Source of the DNA: Hermatobates lingyangjiaoensis
Lineage: Eukaryota > Arthropoda > Insecta > Hemiptera > Hermatobatidae
DNA: 64,000 nucleotides
Direction of reading: 5' to 3'
Assembly (NCBI GenBank): GCA_026182355.1
Contig: JAPFBL010000571.1
Span: 62,001-126,000, forward strand
Both the position numbers and the translations under genes were made by a program. Of this stretch, positions 1-9,970 are shown one piece after another (position 1 is the first letter of the stretch; each line of letters opens with the position of its first letter). The notes beneath the pieces are model-generated. The model did no database searches. It was not told where the DNA came from and was given only the letters and a program-made list of their open reading frames with translations.

Positions 1-215
1 TCCACCTCTATATATATAAACTAACAATCCTACCATTATTCTCATTATTGTCCTGATGATGAATGTGGTACATTCGAAACATGTCGACTAGCAATATTGG
101 TGATAAGCTTTATAGTTTTAATGAAGAGACGAGGAAGGAATTCCGGAAACTGGAGAAATTGTGTAAGAAATAGATACAAGCCAAATATGGGGCGCTATTT
201 AACAATATATATATA
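1..215 (+). mobile_element. PLE terminal repeat (family G) with hammerhead and start of ORF
   Basis: This is a single terminal-repeat-like copy. A hammerhead core lies at 50-88. Downstream, at about 96-170, the + strand reads like a PLE N-terminus (a stretch resembling FNEETRKEFRKLEKL) before a stop. It ends in (TA)n at about 206-220. The minus-strand copy at 39384-39550 matches it closely over the whole length. I infer a Penelope-like pLTR: known PLEs carry a hammerhead in the pLTR upstream of the ORF. No RT motif is present here. Confidence 0.6.
50..88 (+). ncRNA. Hammerhead ribozyme core, family G
   Basis: Stem I is GTC/GAC. The CTGATGA box is at 53-59 and is followed by one unpaired T. 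Stem II is GAATGT/ACATTC around loop GGT. GAA is followed by the palindrome ACATGT and cleavable C. All universally required core bases are present. Stem III is only 2 bp as a monomer or 6 bp between two copies, as in dimer-type PLE hammerheads. Confidence 0.72.
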
Positions 216-220
216 TATTC

Positions 221-375
221 ACGCTGCGCCCTTCGACGCGCGGTGATCTCGCTTACTTCGTCCTCCCTTCTAGTCTACTCCTAATGACGAACAACTGTTA
301 GAAATATTGAAAATTCTGTAAGTGTGCTTTTTATTCCTTTTTCTGTGTCACCCTTTGTGTAATTTAAAGATATAT
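221..375 (+). mobile_element. Decayed PLE-derived fragment (family C2)
   Basis: This is a diverged copy of the repeat at 45215-45400. It shares the run of CTTCG/CTTCTAG motifs, then CTAATGA in place of CTGATGA, then GAAATATTGAAAATTCTGTAAGTG. The ribozyme box is broken, so self-cleavage is not expected. Confidence 0.5.
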
Positions 376-559
376 ATACGTTGAATTTGAATGTTCAGTA
401 TATTGGTGAGGTTTTGATATTTTTTTTATGCTAAATTTTTGACGTATATGTACGCCATCTTCATTTGTATAATAAGCACTACTATTTGAGAATTTAAATT
501 CTTTTTTGAAGAAAACACGGATAAGTAAAGTTCAATGGAAATTAAGAAAAATAGAAAAA

Positions 560-800
560 TTCAAAACACACTATTACAATCCCTAATATTTGGTTTGAAC
601 CGTTTTTAGGATAGATAAGAGAGGAAAACTAAGCACACTGGTACAGAGACGGTTGGAGACCAACAACTATATTCATAGGCAGAAATATAAAATTTTGAAA
701 CAGAAAAACTCAAGTATTGCATAGAGATTTTTTTGAAAAGTAAATCACTGCGATTTCAGCAACAACTGTCTAGTTTGAAACGTGACATATATTTAATATT
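560..800 (-). mobile_element. Decayed PLE-derived fragments (families B and J)
   Basis: 560-700 is a worn minus-strand copy of family B, recognisable by the reverse complement of the GGTTCAACC stem II region and the adjoining GGTACAGAGACGG block. 668-800 matches family J, which recurs at 43500, 50200 and 60300. Both have lost the hammerhead core. Confidence 0.45.
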
Positions 801-1533
801 TACGTTAATATATTTAAAAAAATAATCACTCATTAAATAGTAATAAAAAAATGTTCTTATTGTGGTATTTCGATGTTTTTCATTTTAAAAAAACTGAAAG
901 AAAAGACAGGTTGGTGCTGCGAACATATTCAATAGAGTGGTATATTACAAGACTGCTTTCATTTCTGTGAATCTAGTTCAAATATATATTATTTGATGGT
1001 TGTCTGGAGTTGATATTTGATTAACTGGATTATCTCCAAATGAAATATTCCTTTTATAAAGTTGTTTGGATAGAATGATGTAGAGTTGATTTGGTCTCTG
1101 GGGAGTTCTAATCATTATTACTGACTTCTCTAACAACAATCATTAACTGACAACAGCCAACAATGGACTGAGGGGTGTCTCAGGATGGACCAACTAATGC
1201 CCATGTCATCGCTTTCATAATGTGAGAGAAAGAGAGAGGAGAGAGTCAGGCCTCGCAGTATTGACATCTGAACAGCGCTGACTCTACCAATGGAATTAAC
1301 TTCCTTTCAACAAAAAAAAAAATTTTTTTTTTTTCAACCCTAAATAATACAAAACCACAAAAGCCTTCACAAAACTACTTCAACAGATCAACACCATATC
1401 ATGAAAGGGACATTTCATTTAATCATCACACAATCAATAATATATATAACAAAATTTTACAATAAAAACGTGAAATAATCAACATTTAAAACACAGTATA
1501 AAAGAATCAGAAAAATGACTTTATTATTTTAAT

Positions 1534-1618
1534 AAAAATAGTGGTCTTCGTCATAGTCGCACTAATACTGTGAGTCTCAGTATACCTGAGACTCTGACGA
1601 AGACCACTTGTTTTGTTA
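1534..1618. repeat. Short inverted repeat, family D core fragment
   Basis: Inverted copies of the CTGACGAAGACC block face each other around a short palindrome. Only the core-proximal part of family D is present. Confidence 0.5.
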
Positions 1619-1674
1619 AATTTTTATCTTTGTCATTTTTCTGATCTTCTTACTATGATTTAGATGTTCACACA

Positions 1675-1694
1675 AACACACACACACACACACA

Positions 1695-1725
<31 letters not shown>

Positions 1726-1728
1726 CTC
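1675..1728. repeat. (CA)n then (TA)n microsatellite
   Basis: Pure dinucleotide runs lie next to a family B inverted repeat. Runs of (TA)n like this border most of the hairpin elements in the window. Confidence 0.85.
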
Positions 1729-1814
1729 TTTCGATGAAAATACGATCTGAAATGGACAAATACAGTTCAATGTACATAAATAAACATAGATAAATTAAAA
1801 ACACAAACTTACAG

Positions 1815-1847
1815 TCTCTAATTTTCGGTTGAACCGTCTTCAGGAGA
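1815..1847 (-). ncRNA. Hammerhead ribozyme core, family B
   Basis: Read on the minus strand: stem I TCTC/GAGA, CTGAAGA, extra C, stem II GGT/ACC with a 3-base loop, GAA, palindrome AATT, cleavable A. All core bases are intact. Confidence 0.7.
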
Positions 1848-2083
1848 GATAAGAGAGGGAAAAACAAGCGCACTGGTACAGAGACGGTTGGAGACCAACA
1901 ATGTTACCATATACGCGCCCGGTCACAGAGAATAAGGTAGACAAGAATCAATTTAAATTATATTTCTATTTAATTTAAATTGATTCTTGTCTACCTTATT
2001 CTCTGTGACCGGGCGCGTATGTGGCAACATTGTTGGTCTCCAACCGTCTCTGTACCAGTGCGCTTGTTTTTCCCTCTCTTATC

Positions 2084-2115
2084 TCTCCTGAAGACGGTTC
2101 AACCGAAATTAGAGA
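2084..2115 (+). ncRNA. Hammerhead core, family B, one base lost in stem III
   Basis: This is the partner arm of 1815-1847. Stem I TCTC/GAGA, CTGAAGA and stem II are intact, but GAAAATT is shortened to GAAATT, so the AATT palindrome is broken. Activity is doubtful. Confidence 0.5.
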
Positions 2116-2217
2116 CTGTAAGTTTGTGTTTTTAATTTATCTATGTTTCTTTATGTACATTGAACTGTAATATATATAATATATATATATATATATTTAT
2201 ATATATTTGTGTACAAT

Positions 2218-2420
2218 GGCAGCAGGTCTTCCCTTAACCAATTTCTTGTTGACACTCTCTAGTTTTCGTATCACTTTGCGGTGAGACTCTGGTAGCTTCC
2301 AAAGAAGGTACATAGAGGTATGTATTCTTCCTTCTTTGGAAGCTACCAGAGTCTCACTGCAAAGTGATACGAAAACTAGAGAGTGTCAACAAGAAATTGG
2401 TCAATGCAGAAGCTGCTGCT
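2218..2420. repeat. Inverted repeat, arms about 90 bp
   Basis: The block beginning GACACTCTCTAGTTTTCG on one side returns as its reverse complement on the other, around a spacer of roughly 15 bases. (TA)n flanks it. No hammerhead core is visible, so its link to PLEs rests on context only. Confidence 0.6.
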
Positions 2421-2439
2421 TATTTTAATAATATATATA

Positions 2440-2575
2440 TATTATTAAGTCTTAAGTGAGTCGTTATCGGCCTTTGGAGCAATTCACATCTTTTCCTGAA
2501 GACGAGGACATCGAAATATAGTAGTGAGTTCAGTGATTTCTTTTCTATGTGTTCTTTTAAAAATTCTAGTTTATA
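2440..2575 (+). mobile_element. PLE-derived fragment, family E
   Basis: Carries CTGAAGA, a weak CGA/TCG stem II, GAAATATAG and GTGAGT. It matches 9055-9290 and 61045-61165. Stem I pairing is poor, so this is only hammerhead-like. Confidence 0.5.
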
Positions 2576-2587
2576 TATATATATATA

Positions 2588-2700
2588 TATATATATGTAA
2601 GAAACCACAATAAGAAATGGAAAACAGGACTATGATCTTTCAAGCGTAACAAGCGGTCTTTGCCAGAGTCAAAACCCCAACAGATATATATATACATCAT
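2588..2700 (-). mobile_element. PLE-derived fragment, family D (single arm)
   Basis: The outer block (AACCACAATAAGAAATGG) and a mutated core are recognisable on the minus strand. It sits between (TA)n tracts. Confidence 0.5.
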
Positions 2701-2704
2701 ATTT

Positions 2705-2830
2705 ATATATATATACTTTAACACAGAGGAAAGAACACAGATAGACACTACAGAACTCACTTCAGTGAAGTGAGTTCTGTAGTGTCTTTCTGTGTTCTTT
2801 TCTCTGTGTTAAAGTGTTTATTGTCTACAC
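2705..2830. mobile_element. Inverted repeat with arms fused at the ribozyme cleavage point
   Basis: The two arms of about 50 bp match the 3' end of the PLE copy at 61480-61540. In that PLE the cleavage base C is followed by GAAGTGAG. Here the arms begin exactly at GAAGTGAG on both sides, separated only by AGT. The hammerhead 5' of the cleavage site is absent. See findings. Confidence 0.65.
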
Positions 2831-4140
2831 GGATCTTTCATTTTATATACATATATATATGTATATATGTATGTATGTAACCTGGTCTGTTATTAAATGT
2901 CATAACAGATGTTGCACCTTGTCGGATATTGATTACTAGTTTCTATTCTTGAATCAAAGAACATAATAAGATGTTTTTTACTTAAAATATTTGTTCTATT
3001 ACTGATATATCTTGGGTTAATTTTGATTTACGAAACTTTTACGAACATGTTTTTAAGGTCTCCATCTATCAGTGTTTTGTAATCCTACTTTAGAGGAGAG
3101 CCATGGTCACACCAATATTTGAGATTTTTGTAGCCGATATAATAGTATCTCAAAAGATGGCGACTTTACTAATATATTAGATTGGCTTTTGTTAGCTTAG
3201 ATTCGTTAATTATAAGGCTTTTTTTATTTCCAAATTCTTTCCAAAGGAGTTTAGTAATAAGCAATAACTGAGACTCTACTCTTTGAATGATTAAACTAGA
3301 CATTATTTTTTATGGTGTTCTTTAATATTCTCTCACCGAGTTTACATACATGATATATTGATTATAATATATTCTTGTGGATGTACCATTTATAAAGTTG
3401 TTTACATAGATAATTATATTTGCAGATTCTGCCCTAGTACCTTATTGAAATATATATTTGAGTAGCCGTTATTTGCACTGGCTTGTTTGTTAGAGTAAAT
3501 ATTTTGTTAAGACTGTTCTCAGATCAATGCCGTCGTAGATCTCCTGGTCTATGAATACAATATCTGACAGAATCCTTTTTACAGTGTTATGAGGCTCACT
3601 GTTTGCTAGTCATTCAATATTTGTTGGTGGACGTAAAAAGAAAATTAATTTTCTTTTAAATAGCATTTTGTGTGGATTATGTTCATTTTTTGCAACAATA
3701 AACCAATCATTCACATATCTACAATAAATGAGTGGGGTTAATTTAAGGCTATGATATATTAAAACTTGTTGACGAAGCTTCCAAAAAGCATTAAAACTAT
3801 CTCGTATGGCAAAATCGCTGACTCAACTTTATTGATGAAATATCCAGTTACCTAATTGTGTTAAAAACTGTTTTAATCTATCCAACATTAAACTACTTTA
3901 CGCAGTTTAAGTGCTAATACAAACTGTTATCATTTGGCCATTTGCTTGGCTATGTTGTATATAAGAGTGATCACTTCTTTTATTATTTGCCTCAATGGAT
4001 ATCATGGTTAATGCAAAGTTTTATTTTCATAGTTGTATTTAGTCAAATTTTCTCCAAAAAATCACCTTTAGAATCTTTTGTCCTTTTTTTTAAAAAAAAC
4101 TCATTCATGAGTTTGTTTGGTTCTGCTTTTAGTTACATTT
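2830..4140. other. Intergenic AT-rich DNA, nothing recognised
   Basis: About 1.3 kb without a supported gene or clear repeat. A short ORF at 3942-4145 is low complexity (F/S/L-rich) and not credible. Confidence 0.5.
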
Positions 4141-4672
4141 TGTAGAATGCTTTTGTAGGATTTTGTAGGATGCTTCTGCTTTCTAGGATTTTGTAGGATG
4201 CTTCTGCTTTGTAGGATGCTTCAGCTTTGTAGGTTTTTGTAGGATGCTTCTGTTTTGTAGGATTTTGAAGGATGCTTCTGCTTTGTAGGATTTTGTTTGA
4301 TGCTTCTGATTTGTAGAATTTTGTAGGATGCTTCAGTTTTGTAGGATTTTGTAGGATGCTTCAGCTTTGTAGGATTTTGTAGGCTGCTTCTGTTTTGTAG
4401 GATGCTTCTGCTTTGTAGGATTTTGTAGGATGCTTCTGCTTTGTAGGATTTTGTAGGATGTTTCTGCTTTGTAGAATTTTGTAGGATGCTTCTGTTTTGT
4501 AGGATTTTGAAGGATGCTTCTGCTTTTTAGGCTTCTGCAGGATGCTTCTGCTTTGTAGGATTTTGTAGGATGCTTCTGCTTTGTAGGATTTTATAGGATG
4601 CTTCTGCTTTGTAAGATTTTATAGGATGCTTCTGGTTTATAGGATTTTGTAGGATGCTTCTGTTTTGTAGGA
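4141..4672. repeat. Minisatellite, 28-bp unit
   Basis: About 19 imperfect tandem units of GGATTTTGTAGGATGCTTCT followed by GCTTTGTA, with half-units and A/G point changes. Copies vary in length at the GGATTTTG half. The minus strand is open in places (repeated SYKPEA-type residues), which is a by-product of the repeat. Confidence 0.9.
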
Positions 4673-4839
4673 TCTTGGTTAAACTTTTTGCAGTCATGTA
4701 GCAGGATACCTAGATCTGGTATAGAATCGTTGTGCACAATTGCTATATTTGTGGGTGATTTGCTGGCCATTTGTAACAGAATATTTTTGTTCTTTTCCAG
4801 GCTCACAGACTTCTTAATCTGGTCGTAACTACCCTGCAA
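4673..4839 (-). CDS. Unidentified exon-like open segment
   Basis: On the minus strand an open frame of about 55 residues starts just after a CTTGCAG splice-acceptor-like site and contains a complex, non-repetitive peptide (segments such as QIKKSVSLEK and SIPDLGILLHDCKKF). It then runs into the minisatellite. Composition is unlike the surrounding simple DNA, which suggests an exon or exon relic of an unknown gene. I do not recognise the family. A SINE begins about 6 bases from the acceptor. Confidence 0.3.
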
Positions 4840-4844
4840 GAAGC

Positions 4845-5065
4845 TGGAGTAGCTCAGTGGCTTAAGCTCTCACCTCTAGACTGGTAGATCCAGGGTTATA
4901 TACCCATTCTAGCCATCAATTTATCCAGGCAGGAGCTGAAAAAAAAACCTGAGCACAGACGTTCTTCGGAGAGGACGTCAACTCATTCGTCCCGAGTTAA
5001 AATGTCAGGTGATCAATAAAATCTCTACTCTAAATAGACTTCATTTAGATAAAATTTCGGACTCC
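4845..5065 (+). mobile_element. tRNA-derived SINE (copy 1)
   Basis: The head has pol III box A (AGTAGCTCAGTGGCTTAAG) and a box-B-like stretch (GGTAGATCCAGGGTT). The body carries the family's GAGAGGACGTCAA and ATAAAATCTCTACT blocks and the ACTCCTAATGTAAAATA tail. It is a diverged member of the family seen at 11389 and 53043. Confidence 0.75.
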
Positions 5066-6400
5066 TAATGTAAAATATGGAGTCAGTTGAGTTAGAACAA
5101 TGTACTAATATCAGGACTATGTTCAAAGCACATAAATGAAATGGAGACATCAGTACTGAACGAACAACAATTCTGTAAGACACTAATGGTGATAAGGTCT
5201 TTATTCTAACAGTAGAAATGAATTCATTTATAGCATAAGTACTATCAACTGAAGTGGTAAACTTTTACTTTCAATTAGTAATGTCGGCGTTAATTAATTA
5301 GTACTTTAATGATGTTTTTATAACATTTGGTAGACTTTTTATGTTGGTATTCAAGGGGACATACTTTTTATCCACCGCTTTCGCACTCACTCAAAAGTCT
5401 TACTCTCTCTCTCAGACACACACATACAAACACACAAACACAAACATCTCAAAAAACTTCAAAAAAAAAAAGGACACTTGTGGCCTTAAAATATAAAAAT
5501 CTATCAATATATCAAATTTTTAATGATTACTATAATTTAATATATATCAAATAGGTACTATATAGTATATAGTATATACTATATAGTATAATTCCTATAT
5601 ATCAAATTTTTAATGATTACTATAATTTACTAATAGTAAAATAAAATGTATATAATAAATATATGTTTTTTTCCTATTTTATAAAATGTCTTCCGATATC
5701 AGGTATTTCCGCATTGAGTTTCCTCAAACGACTGTCTTGAGGACTTTTTTGTTGTTTTTTTTTCATTTTTCTCATTAGAAATATAACTTTGCTTCAACTA
5801 ATAAAGGTGTGGTATTTTTTTTTGAATCTAAGAAGAAAAGAGCATTTAGGAATTCCCCCCTTGGTTGGTTCTTAATCTCTTTCCAGTGTTTTTTTTTTTT
5901 TTACTTATTTCAAGTAATACTGGAAAGGAAATCGTCCATCCCTTTCTTAACTGTTTAACTGACTTAAGTTTGTAAACCCTTATTTCTTTTCTTCATTTAC
6001 ATTTTCTTTTATTTCCTACTCTTCATCATTATAATACTTTATTGAAAAAGTTGAAAAAAAAAACATCCTAATTTGCCGTAATGATACTTTGAAAGTAGTC
6101 TAAGTGTAAATGTTCTTTGTTCAGTTATTTCAATTAAGCTGTTCATAATAGTAACTTATATGTCATTATTTTTGAAATTTGTTGGTATTATTTTTAAATA
6201 TCTTCTATTTTACAGTAAAAATAAATATCTACTATATTTAAAAGTACATTAAATTAGACCTATAGGCCTAATACCCTTTTTTGAATTCAGTGTATTACAG
6301 TAAACTTCCTTTCTAGAGAAATCCTATTATAGTGGGTGTTTAAGACTCCCATTTTATCAGGTATGCTTATAATACTCTTTCCTTCTTACTCTCAAAAACA
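5066..6400. other. AT-rich DNA, no gene seen
   Basis: Contains short palindromic TATAGTATA runs near 5570 and homopolymer stretches. No coding or element signal is supported. Confidence 0.5.
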
Positions 6401-6605
6401 CCACAGCTTTGTTAGTTGAATCAAAGTTCATCATTCGACGATCGTCGAAATATAGAAGTGAGTTATGCCTGTTTCTATTTCTCTGTTAATTTCGTTTTGA
6501 CACTTTTATTTAAAAGCCTGTTAGACCGCTTCATTAAATTTATATATAAATATATATATATAACTTTAAATTACACAAAGCACGACACAGAAAAAAGATA
6601 TATAT

Positions 6606-6646
<41 letters not shown>

Positions 6647-6660
6647 TGTATAATGTAATC
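6400..6660 (+). mobile_element. PLE-derived fragments plus (TA)n
   Basis: 6400-6540 is a worn family E/C fragment with GTCGAAATATAG and GTGAGTTATG. 6560-6600 repeats the outer block of family C2 (ATTACACAAAGCACGACACAG). A pure (TA)n tract follows to 6645. Confidence 0.5.
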
Positions 6661-6775
6661 GGGATTCGGTCAATTTTCCAGGATCAAAATCAAACTCTCA
6701 ATGCCGACGTTTCGGTTTTAAATAAATCCTGGAAAATTGACCGAATCCCGATTACATTATACACCTATTTTATCC
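6641..6775. mobile_element. Inverted repeat, family J
   Basis: Arms of about 45 bp (GGTCAATTTTCCAGGA and its complement) bracket a core on the minus strand with GAAACGTCGGC. Stem II is present but CTGANGA is lost. A shorter relative is at 21300-21412. Confidence 0.6.
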
Positions 6776-6899
6776 AACGGTTGATATATTATTGAATTTT
6801 ATATATATATATAAACAATTTTTACACAAGATTTTACATAAACACGTGAAATACCAATCAATGATCAAACCACAATATAAAATGGTTTTTGATTGTGAC

Positions 6900-7165
6900 G
6901 AAGACGGCTTGTTACATATAACCATGATAAACGAAAAACGGTCCGGTAGGACAGATAACACTTAAAATAAACAGTGACACATAGACTGAAACATAACAAA
7001 AGACTCACTTTTCAATATTTCGACCGTAATGGCGGTCGTCCTCAGGAGAAGAAGTGAATTGACGGAGGAACGACAGACAACTCAACTATTACGGTCGAAA
7101 TATTGAAAAGTGAGTCTTTAGTTATGTTTCAGTCTATGTGTCACTGTTTATTTTAAGTATATATA
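6900..7165. mobile_element. Inverted-repeat PLE-derived element, family C3
   Basis: Outer arms of about 90 bp share ACAGTGACACATAGACTGAA. The minus arm keeps a full hammerhead core (7008-7051). The plus arm lacks the CTGANGA side. Flanked by (TA)n at 7159-7172. A second copy lies at 15195-15390. Confidence 0.65.
7008..7051 (-). ncRNA. Hammerhead ribozyme core, family C3
   Basis: Stem I CTTCTC/GAAAAG pairs at 5 of 6 positions. CTGAGGA, extra C, stem II GACCG/CGGTC, GAA, palindrome ATAT and cleavable T are all present. Confidence 0.62.
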
Positions 7166-7184
7166 TATATAATGCTGTTTGTTT

Positions 7185-7638
7185 CTTGACCACTCTTTAT
7201 TCACAAGTTTTTAGATTTTGAGGGTTTTGGTCTGGTTATTAAAAAACGCTTCTTCGCCAACGTTTTGACATTATGTTTATATCCTCCTCAGGGCTAAATC
7301 ATTAACATTAATACATTGAGCAATAACTGTCCGTTATTTATTTAATATGTAGAGAAGTTTATACAAAGGGAAAAAAACAAAGATACACAACAGACTTCCC
7401 TGGTAAACAAATTTAAATCTCTGGAAATTATCGTTATAATACAAAACCAGACTGGAATACGTAAATCCATGGTTTATTTTTTTGGAACATATTAGCAAAC
7501 AATAAACTTAATATAGTCGTAATATTTGTGCTCAATGTATTAATGTATTAGCCCTGAGGAGGACATAAATATGTCGAAACGTTGGCGAAGAAGCATTTTT
7601 TACTACCCAGACCAAAACCCTCAAAATCTAAAAACTTG

Positions 7639-7645
<7 letters not shown>
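7185..7645. mobile_element. Inverted-repeat PLE-derived element, family I
   Basis: Outer arms (ACAAGTTTTTAGATTTTGAG and complement) of about 100 bp enclose about 220 bp of spacer. Each arm carries a core: 7256-7294 minus (GAA changed to AAA) and 7551-7586 plus (intact). (TA)n lies on both outer sides. Confidence 0.7.
7551..7586 (+). ncRNA. Hammerhead ribozyme core, family I
   Basis: Stem I GCC/GGC, CTGAGGA, extra G, stem II GACAT/ATGTC, GAA, palindrome ACGT, cleavable T. Every core position is intact. Confidence 0.75.
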
Positions 7646-7671
<26 letters not shown>

Positions 7672-7949
7672 ATAAACATAACAAAGACTCACTTTTGAAC
7701 ATTTCGACTGTTTCTTTCAACTTTACTATATGTAAAGTACTAATCATGAAAACATTCAACTCATGATTTTGTCGAATTTGAGGCCCTCGAAGTCCCTTTT
7801 TTCTCATTATTTGATTATATGGTATATGTATAATCTGTAATGATTATAAGCAGTAAAATCGTGCTTTGTAACCCTTTATATTTTTAAAAATATAAAATTT
7901 GATATTAAGGTTGTTTGACCTTCAGGCTTTATTACCCTCATTATATATA

Positions 7950-8165
7950 TATATAGTTCACACAAAAAAGAGAAAAACAAATAAAGACACACACAAAAGA
8001 CTCACAACGATATTTCGACAGTCGTCGTCATCGGGTAGAAGTAGTCCCTTTGAGTAGCTGAAGCTAACTACTTCTACCCGATGACGACGTCTGTCGAAAT
8101 ATCGTTGTGAGTCTTTTGTGTGTGTCTTTATTTGTTTTTTTCTTTCCTGTGTGAACTAGTAGTCC
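7950..8165. mobile_element. Inverted-repeat PLE-derived element, family C4
   Basis: Near-perfect arms of about 95 bp with an inner spacer GTCCCTTTGAGTAGCTGAAG. Its sequence is that of the 3' end of PLE copy 1 (62278-62400). Cores lie at 8003-8040 (minus) and 8072-8109 (plus). Both read CCGATGA instead of CTGATGA. Confidence 0.7.
8003..8040 (-). ncRNA. Hammerhead-like core with U4 changed to C, family C4
   Basis: Box CCGATGA, extra C, stem II GAC/GTC, GAA, ATAT, C, then GTTGTG. U4 is invariant in active hammerheads, so this family is predicted inactive. The partner at 8072-8109 has the same change. Confidence 0.45.
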
Positions 8166-8214
8166 TGTTGGACCTTTTCAAGTTTCGATTTATATAAATA
8201 TATATATATGTATA

Positions 8215-8345
8215 TAATACTAAATTTTATCGGAACTCGGTCAGTTCTTCAGGTTCAGATTAAACTCACATTGCTAACATTTCAGTTTTTATTTAAAACC
8301 TTTTTCAGAGTCAGAAGTTTACCCTGTAAAAACTGACCGAGTACA
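8215..8345 (-). mobile_element. PLE-derived fragment, family J
   Basis: Matches 50095-50260 and 60350-60480 in minus orientation (GGTTTTTATTTAAAACC stem-loop and AAACTCACATTGC block). The ribozyme box is degenerate. Confidence 0.5.
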
Positions 8346-8562
8346 GATATGCTTTAGAGATATGCGAGTACAGATAGGATCCTGTGATAGTCCTTAAACT
8401 GTAATCTTGTAGGAACCGACCAGTCAAATTATCTCTACTTATGACAGTTCAAACCAAAAAGTAGAAACTGTAACTGTGTTTTTTTTAATTTGTCTATGTT
8501 TTTTTTATCTACATTGAAATTCATTTGTCAGATCGTTTTTTCATCGTAAAAGTATATACTAC

Positions 8563-8733
8563 CTGAGACGTTGAGGCCTCCTTTCGCTTGGATTATATTG
8601 AAACATAACATTGTTGGTCCAGCAGTCTCCATGGTTGATGACGCAGAATTTTGTTCTCAACCTATTTACAATACTCTTCGCTTTATTAAGCATCCCCATA
8701 TGAGCTTTTTTTATTCTTTCAGCATAGTCACAC
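8563..8733 (-). CDS. EcKL gene 1, exon with kinase catalytic loop
   Basis: This exon of 171 nt encodes the catalytic loop of an ecdysteroid-kinase-like / CHK-kinase protein (APH-type kinase fold). Known members phosphorylate small molecules such as ecdysteroids in the cytosol; the substrate here is unknown. The motif INHGDCWTNNVMFQY matches the family's HGDxWxxN loop. Acceptor TTTTACAG and donor AG|GTAGT fit, and the exon joins the previous one by completing a split Trp codon (TG|G). It ends in phase 2 (AG|G), the phase used in gene 2 before the DFQ exon. That next exon is not found in 1-8562 and probably lies beyond the left edge. Confidence 0.85.
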
Positions 8734-9054
8734 CTGTAAAATTCAACTTTCAAAAGTTTTTATTTAACAAAAATTAATTTGAGTGTGAGATATAGTTATT
8801 ATATAATAATATAAATAAGGTTTTTAATGTTTATGGAGTATTTTCTGCACAGATGTATCAGACAATTTATTGAAAGTAAATATCAACAGCTATATTTTTA
8901 GAAAATGGTATAAAGATCCTATATAACTGTTCTAGTCAGAGTCATAATGCTCACACTAATTCTTAATGTGGTTTTTACAATAACTTTTATTTCACCCCGT
9001 TGTTCCTGAAATATAATGTTTATATATATATTTATATTTAACCAATTAAAATAA

Positions 9055-9290
9055 ACGATTCTTTGAACTGAATAAACTAGAATTTTCAAAAGAACACACA
9101 GAAAATAAAATCACTGAAACTCACTACCATATTTTGATGTTCTCGTCATCAGATACGGATGTGAATCGTTCCAAAGCCGTTATCAGCCTTCGGAGCGATT
9201 CACATCTATTCCTGGCGACGAGGACATCGAAATATAGTAGTGAGTTTCAGTGATTTTATTTTCTGTGTGTTCTTTTGAAACTTCTAATAT
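9055..9290. mobile_element. Inverted-repeat PLE-derived element, family E
   Basis: Two arms of about 110 bp (outer AACTAGAATTTTCAAAAGAA and complement; inner GGAGCGATTCACATC). Core-like block GACATCGAAATATAGTAGTG. CTGAAGA is altered to CTGGCGA or ATGACGA, so the ribozyme is likely dead. Confidence 0.6.
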
Positions 9291-9471
9291 ATATATATAT
9301 ATATTTTTTATTAAAGTAGACGGCAGCTTCCGCATTTACGACTTTTTTGCTCGTTTTCTCTAGTTTTCTTACTAGTTTTTTCTGGTAGGGAGTGATTTCA
9401 TGGAGGAGTTGTCCCAGAGACATCAAAGAAATAATCTTTTAGCTTAATCAATAATATTATATTTTTACACT

Positions 9472-9509
9472 TACAAGCTTTCGATTTTCTCAGAAATCAT
9501 CTTCAGGTA
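9472..9509 (-). ncRNA. Hammerhead ribozyme core, family L
   Basis: Stem I TAC/GTA, CTGAAGA, extra T, stem II GATTT/AAATC, GAA, palindrome AGCT, cleavable T. It is the only copy of this family in the window and the core is intact. Confidence 0.65.
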
Positions 9510-9654
9510 TATATCATTATTAAACAGATTAAATTCACACAATAAAATTTTCCAAATGTTAAACAGACATTAAAAGGAATAAAAATTTAGATGTTAATAG
9601 AACTAGATGAACTTTGTGAAAAAACAAAACAAGTCCACTGTGACAAGTGTAAGG

Positions 9655-9835
9655 TGACAAGTGTACTGAGTACCGCCCTGTCTTCCTGCGGGACTATTCG
9701 CTCTTCGCACCTCCTGATGAAGACGATGGTCGAAATATCAATGTGAGTTATGTCTGTGTCTTTCTGTGTGTTTCCTTCGTTTTGAATTTATTTTATTTTA
9801 AAAAAGTCCGCTGGACCGTTTCTTTTAATTGGTAT
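9655..9835 (+). mobile_element. PLE-derived terminal fragment, family C1
   Basis: Single plus-strand arm. It runs from CTTCCTGCGGGACTATTCG through a core at 9708-9746 to the outer block TTTCCTTCGTTTTGAATTTA and ends near (TA)n. Relatives at 36785, 45640 and 59985. Confidence 0.6.
9708..9746 (+). ncRNA. Hammerhead core, family C1
   Basis: CACCTC, CTGATGA, stem II GAC/GTC region slightly altered, GAA, ATAT, cleavable C. The first stem I pair is lost (A instead of G), so activity is uncertain. Confidence 0.5.
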
Positions 9836-9939
9836 ATATATATTTCACTCAAAAATAAAAAAAAAACGATCCAAATTGGACGCAAACCAGCTCAAAAACG
9901 AAGAAAAGCAACACACAGAGAAAGGGACACACTTACAAA

Positions 9940-9970
9940 CTCAAATTTTCGGATGATCCGTCTTCAGGAG
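9940..9970 (-). ncRNA. Hammerhead ribozyme core, family B2
   Basis: Stem I CTC/GAG, CTGAAGA, extra C, stem II GGA/TCC, GAA, palindrome AATT, cleavable T. Core intact, single arm. Confidence 0.65.

Larger units (their letters stand above)
1735..2170. mobile_element. Inverted-repeat PLE-derived element, family B
   Basis: Two nearly identical arms of about 190 bp face each other around a short AT spacer near 1950-1980, with (TA)n on both outer sides. Each arm runs, from outside in: a conserved outer block, a hammerhead core (1815-1847 minus; 2084-2115 plus), then an inner unique block. No ORF is credible. I infer a foldback, non-autonomous derivative of a PLE terminal repeat. Confidence 0.7.

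Noticed and set aside
2440..2575. Family E as an active hammerhead
   Set aside because: CTGAAGA and GAA are present, but stem I does not pair beyond one base and stem II is only about three pairs.
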